Assembly: GCA_964242115.1 (NCBI GenBank)
Contig: CAXSZX010000001.1
Coordinates: 1-64,000, forward strand
Length of the DNA: 64,000 nt
Direction of reading: 5' to 3'
From: BOG-908 sp964242115
GTDB taxonomy: Bacteria > Pseudomonadota > Alphaproteobacteria > Acetobacterales > Acetobacteraceae
Shown in pieces: positions 60,805 to 64,000 of the stretch. The notes below the pieces were generated by a model. It was not told the DNA's origin. It did not search any database and saw nothing but the letters and a program-made list of their open reading frames with translations. Position numbers and translations under genes: made by a program. Numbering within the stretch: position 1 is the stretch's first letter; each line of letters starts with the position of its first letter.

Positions 60805-61929
60805 ATGAAGCTCAAGGCCGACCGCGCCACGCTGCTCAAGGCGCTGGCCCACATCCAGAGCGTCGCCGAGAAGCGCAACACGATCCCCATCCTGGCCAAC
60901 GTGCTCATCGCCGTGCGTGACGGGCGGCTGAGCTTTACCGCCACTGACATGGAGATCGCCGTCGTCGAGGACGTTGCCGCCAACACCACGCGCAACGGAG
61001 CGACCACCGCGCCGGCGGCCACCATCTACGATATCGTCCGCAAGCTGCCCGACGGCGCCGAGGTGGAGCTGGACCACCCGGGCGGCGACGCGCAACTCGC
61101 ACTGCGCGCAGGCCGTTTCGCCACCTCCCTGCTGGTGCTGCCGGTCGAGGATTTCCCGGCGATGACCGCGGGGCAATTGCCGCACCGCTTCCACCTGCCC
61201 GCCTTGGTGCTGCGCGGCCTGATCGACCGCACACGCTTCGCCATCAGCACCGAGGAGACGCGCTACTACCTCAACGGCATCTACCTGCACGCGGTCGAGT
61301 CGGACGGCCAGCGCCGCCTGCGCGCAGTGGCGACCGACGGCCACCGCCTGGCGCGTGTGGAGGAGGACCTACCGGAGGGCGCGGGCTCGATGCCCGGCGT
61401 GATCATCCCGCGCAAGACGGTGGCTGAATTGCGCAAGCTGCTCGATGAGGAGAGCGGCAGCATTGAGGTGGCGCTTTCGGACACCCGCATCCAGTTCACC
61501 GTCGGCGCGATCACGCTCACCAGCAAGTTGATCGACGGCACCTTCCCCGAGTACGACCGGGTGATCCCGCGCGACAACGACAAGGTGCTGCGAGTCGGCA
61601 AGAAAGACTTCTCCGACGCGGTGGCGCGTGTTGCCGCCATCAGCAACGAGCGGTCACGCCCGGTGAAGCTCGCCTTGCAGAAGGACGTGCTGACGCTGTC
61701 TGCGGCCAGCCCGGACCAGGGCACCGCCGTGGAGGAACTCGACGGCGACCACGTGCAGTATTCCGCCGGGCCGCTGGAGATCGGCTTCCAGGCACGCTAC
61801 CTCAACGACATCACCGACCAGATTGCCGACCAGGTGGAGTTTCGATTTGCCGACGGCTCGGCGCCAACCATCGTTTGCGACTCGGCTGATGCGTCTGCAC
61901 TTTACGTACTGATGCCTATGCGAGTGTAG
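60805..61929 (+). CDS. dnaN: DNA polymerase III sliding clamp (beta subunit)
   Basis: 374 residues from the ATG at 60805 (MKLKADRATLLKALAHIQSV). Clamp features: ALAHIQSVAEKRNTIPILAN, FTATDMEIAVVED, RAVATDGHRLARVEEDLPEG, LLDEESGSIEVALSDTRIQF and the C-terminal VCDSADASALYVLMPMRV. It rings DNA and holds the replicative polymerase and repair proteins. No dnaA, recF or gyrB is adjacent, and about 1.7 kb without a clear large gene follows. Confidence 0.96.
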   Translation: MKLKADRATLLKALAHIQSVAEKRNTIPILANVLIAVRDGRLSFTATDMEIAVVEDVAANTTRNGATTAPAATIYDIVRKLPDGAEVELDHPGGDAQLALRAGRFATSLLVLPVEDFPAMTAGQLPHRFHLPALVLRGLIDRTRFAISTEETRYYLNGIYLHAVESDGQRRLRAVATDGHRLARVEEDLPEGAGSMPGVIIPRKTVAELRKLLDEESGSIEVALSDTRIQFTVGAITLTSKLIDGTFPEYDRVIPRDNDKVLRVGKKDFSDAVARVAAISNERSRPVKLALQKDVLTLSAASPDQGTAVEELDGDHVQYSAGPLEIGFQARYLNDITDQIADQVEFRFADGSAPTIVCDSADASALYVLMPMRV

Positions 61930-62139
61930 TGTAAGTGCGAAAGCAGACAGTCGTTTCCTTGAAAGACTTCAAGATTCCGGGAAAGTGGCGGCTTAGCGTT
62001 GAGCCGGGTTGCTTCAGCACTCCACAGCAGCGCTGACGCTTCGTTCTTGTCGACTGACGTGGCGCCAGCGCTATGTATTTAACCGCGCCCGGCACGGTGC
62101 CTAGACATGCCAAAACAGACCGGGATCTGACCGGTGACA

Positions 62140-62260
62140 AGGCAAAGCAAGCGGTTCTTTTTTGAAAAACAGAACCAAAAAGCTTTTGTTATCCAGGGCT
62201 CGCGCTGCAGAAGCGCAATGACAACAGGGCGAAGGGTTGTTTGCTTCTTTCGCCGGCCTT
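62140..62260. repeat. Dispersed hairpin repeat, right end truncated
   Basis: End 1: GGTTCTTTTTTGAAAAACAG(AACC) is intact; the core ACAACAGGGCG is changed; end 2 stops after TTTGCTTCTTTCGCCGG without its hairpin. Confidence 0.8.
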
Positions 62261-62322
62261 GACGGCTGGAGTCACGAGGAGCTGATGATCGGGATAAGCG
62301 CGGCTGGTCAGTCGCGGAGATG

Positions 62323-62508
62323 TCAGGTCTCAACCCGGTTGGAACGGCCAGGAACGTAATCCGGCGTGTTGGATCCGTTCGTCCTGCCTCGCTTCTCGTC
62401 CTCCAGCCTGAACGCAATCTGCAACGCGAGCTCGATGTCGCCGTCCTGGCGCGCGTGCGCGTAGGTCTGAGTGAGCGAATCCACCTTGCAAGATGTCCGA
62501 GTATCCAT
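62323..62508 (-). CDS. Small hypothetical protein
   Basis: From an ATG at 62508, after AAGCGGG, 61 residues: VDSLTQTYAHARQDGDIELA then LQIAFRLEDEKRGRTNG. The helical, evenly polar sequence looks more like protein than random sequence, but no family is recognised. Confidence 0.4.
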   Translation of the reverse strand: MDTRTSCKVDSLTQTYAHARQDGDIELALQIAFRLEDEKRGRTNGSNTPDYVPGRSNRVET

Positions 62509-63634
62509 CCCGCTTGGATGACATGGCTGAGCAGTGATTTCAAGTAAATCGTGCTGTGTCGAAGAGCAATTAAAAAGAACAACTACTGATTGTGTGGACA
62601 ACTTTGTGGACGGATGGTGCTCGACATGTGCACGACGTCACATCTCCCGCCCCGACGTTTGATGCGATAGAGGAATACTTCCGGTTGTTCCACAACCGAC
62701 ACCCACCACCCTGATGCGGGTTTCAGTGCGGGCACGCTCCTAGAGATGCACGCGCTTCGTGTGTTCGCATGCGAGGGCCCAGTAGGAACGTTTAGGCGGA
62801 TGGGCGGCGCGGAACCCTGTGGGTATCCTACGGCGCGTGACGGAGGCCCGCGGCGCGAGCACGGCTCGTGGTTGCGCGGCAATAAAGTTTGCCCGCGACG
62901 GTATCTGTCACTCGTTGTTCCGCCTTCGTTCTACAGCAGCGTTTCTCAAAAGGCACACGTGATGCGTGATGACACACGTCATGGCGGTAGAACGTGTCGT
63001 TCAGCTTGCAATCAGAGCGCGTAGGTGTAGGTCTTGCGAGTCGCAAGCTTTGAGAAGGTCCGCAGCGTGGCGAGGCGTCCGACCCATCCCGACCTCACTG
63101 TCGAGTATCTGCTTCAGGAACTTGAGCGGCAGGGTGTGGATTCGGGCATCATCGAAGCGTTTGCCTGCCGTGCGGCCAAGCGCCGAAACGGGCAGGCGGG
63201 CATTTCGCGACTGTCCTTGTCTGCGGCCAGCTCTGGCGAGGGTGCTGCATCGGACCGCGTCAGCCACATGCATCACGCCGCGCAGCTTCAGACGGCGTAA
63301 TCCGAACGCTTCAGCGCGCCGAAGCAGCGAAGGCTACCCTCGGGGCTGGCTGAACGCGGCCGGGGTGCTGCTGTCAAAGCGCTTGCGCGGCGCCAGAAAA
63401 CGGCGTGCGCCTGTTTGCCGGCGCCGGCGCCAAACCTTGGTCCGGCTGTCGCGGACGTTCCTGCAGCGTGAACCCAAGGGAGTTAAGGTTCTTGCTTCCC
63501 ACTCAAGAAAGTCCGGTTTGCCTCTCCGGTCGTCGGGCGTGCCGCGGCACCCGACGCAGCGCGATACCTGACTACTGCAACCAGAGTAGATCACGCGCGT
63601 CACCACTAAGCCAGCATGCCGGAGTGGGTGTCCA

Positions 63635-64000
63635 TTGGGCCTCGTTAAGTTCGCCCTGAAATTCCGCATCACGTTCTACGTGTTGGCCGCACTCATCGTG
63701 CTGGCCGGCGTGGGTGCAGCCATCATAATGCCGAAGGACGTGCTGCCGGAGGTGAACATCCCCGTCGTGGTCGTCGTCTGGACCTACACCGGCCAGGACG
63801 CACCGGACATGGAACAGAAGATCACCAACTACACCGAAATCAGCATCAGCAACAACGTCAACAACATCCGCAGGATGGACAGCACCACCTTCCTCGGCAC
63901 CACCATCGAGCGCATCTACTTCCAGCAGAGCGTCACCATCGATTTGGCCCTCTCCCAGGTCGTCGCAGCCACCAACGCGGTGCGCGCCGTGCTGCCGCCG
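63635..64000 (+). CDS. RND efflux transporter (AcrB-type), 3' end outside window
   Basis: A TTG at 63635, with GGAG upstream, starts LGLVKFALKFRITFYVLAAL, the first transmembrane helix of an RND pump, followed by MPKDVLPEVNIPVVVVVWTY, GQDAPDMEQKITNYTEISIS and RMDSTTFLGTTIERIYFQQS, the porter domain. This is the start of an AcrB/MexB-type gene; about 122 residues of some 1040 are visible. No membrane fusion protein lies upstream in the window. Confidence 0.88.
   Translation, partial: MGLVKFALKFRITFYVLAALIVLAGVGAAIIMPKDVLPEVNIPVVVVVWTYTGQDAPDMEQKITNYTEISISNNVNNIRRMDSTTFLGTTIERIYFQQSVTIDLALSQVVAATNAVRAVLPP

Larger units (their letters stand above)
61930..63634. other. Long region after dnaN without a clear large gene
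   Basis: About 1.7 kb. It contains one dispersed repeat (62140-62260) and a small minus-strand frame (listed). Around 62585-62615 are TGTGGACAA and TTGTGGACGG, and at about 62690 TTGTTCCACAA, similar to DnaA boxes (TTATCCACA on either strand). This hints at, but does not prove, a replication-control site. The rest shows no family resemblance. Confidence 0.5.

Noticed and set aside
59431..61344. Antisense frame across the amidohydrolase, repeat and dnaN
   Set aside because: It crosses two well-supported genes and a repeat, and has no motif.
63360..63560. Possible further copy of the dispersed hairpin repeat
   Set aside because: Only loose similarity (GGTTCTTGCTTCCC, AAGAAAGTCC); no hairpin pair or CGCGACAGC core in order.

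Overview
This window is GC-rich DNA from an alphaproteobacterium. The gene set fits the Rhodospirillales/Acetobacteraceae best: UrcA-type protein, FYDLN-type protein, DUF3035 lipoprotein, AddA followed by TrxA, ribF-ileS-lspA order, CysD/CysNC/CysQ. This is inferred from gene content; no rRNA or other marker gene is present and no tRNA gene was recognised. About two thirds of the window is chromosomal housekeeping DNA (roughly 28.5-64 kb). The first part is accessory and strongly remodelled.

Layout. 1-2.65 kb: a membrane/stress-type cluster (PDZ protein, amphipathic membrane protein, phage-holin-like protein, DUF3618 protein). 2.76-4.29 kb: an IS1182-family insertion sequence. 4.8-14.3 kb: an accessory island read on the minus strand. 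It contains a tyrosine recombinase, a Phd/VapC-like toxin-antitoxin pair, a sigma-70-type factor, an unrecognised 219-aa protein, a large ImmA/IrrE-UvrD helicase-nuclease fusion, and a compact four-gene ubiquitin-like conjugation operon: tandem beta-grasp modifier, E2-like, JAMM protease, ThiF/E1-like. The last four match the parts list of the BilABCD (bacterial ISG15-like) anti-phage systems and are the most interesting content here. 14.9-19.6 kb: decayed or truncated genes (ABA4-like with a nonsense codon, dnaE2 fragment, frameshifted saccharopine-dehydrogenase-like gene) mixed with intact genes (membrane protein, SDR). 20.93-25.05 kb: a 4.1-kb IS1595-type transposon with passenger genes, near-perfect 27-bp terminal inverted repeats and a perfect 8-bp target duplication. 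It splits an unidentified open reading frame. 26.2-27.5 kb: an orphan TniQ/TnsD-like Tn7-type targeting protein, followed by a possible transposon end. 27.9-28.4 kb: pseudogene remnants.

28.5-64 kb: core-like genome. It holds a wHTH-TPR-rhodanese regulator, a four-gene copper-type operon (His/Cys-rich exported protein, lipoprotein, TolC-type outer-membrane lipoprotein, multicopper oxidase), a DUF885 peptidase, PCD, an acyltransferase, DUF3035-lspA, ileS-ribF, an aldo/keto reductase, cysQ-cysNC-cysD (sulfate activation, with an HTH fused to CysD), FYDLN protein, addA-trxA, an amidohydrolase, dnaN, and the start of an RND pump.

From 38 to 62 kb almost every large intergenic gap carries a copy of one repeat family of about 140 bp. 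Each complete copy has two A/T-rich hairpins in inverted orientation flanking a variable core that usually contains CGCGACAGC. One copy lies in frame inside the acyltransferase gene and another supplies the last codons of cysQ, which resembles the gene-invading palindromic elements of Rickettsia.
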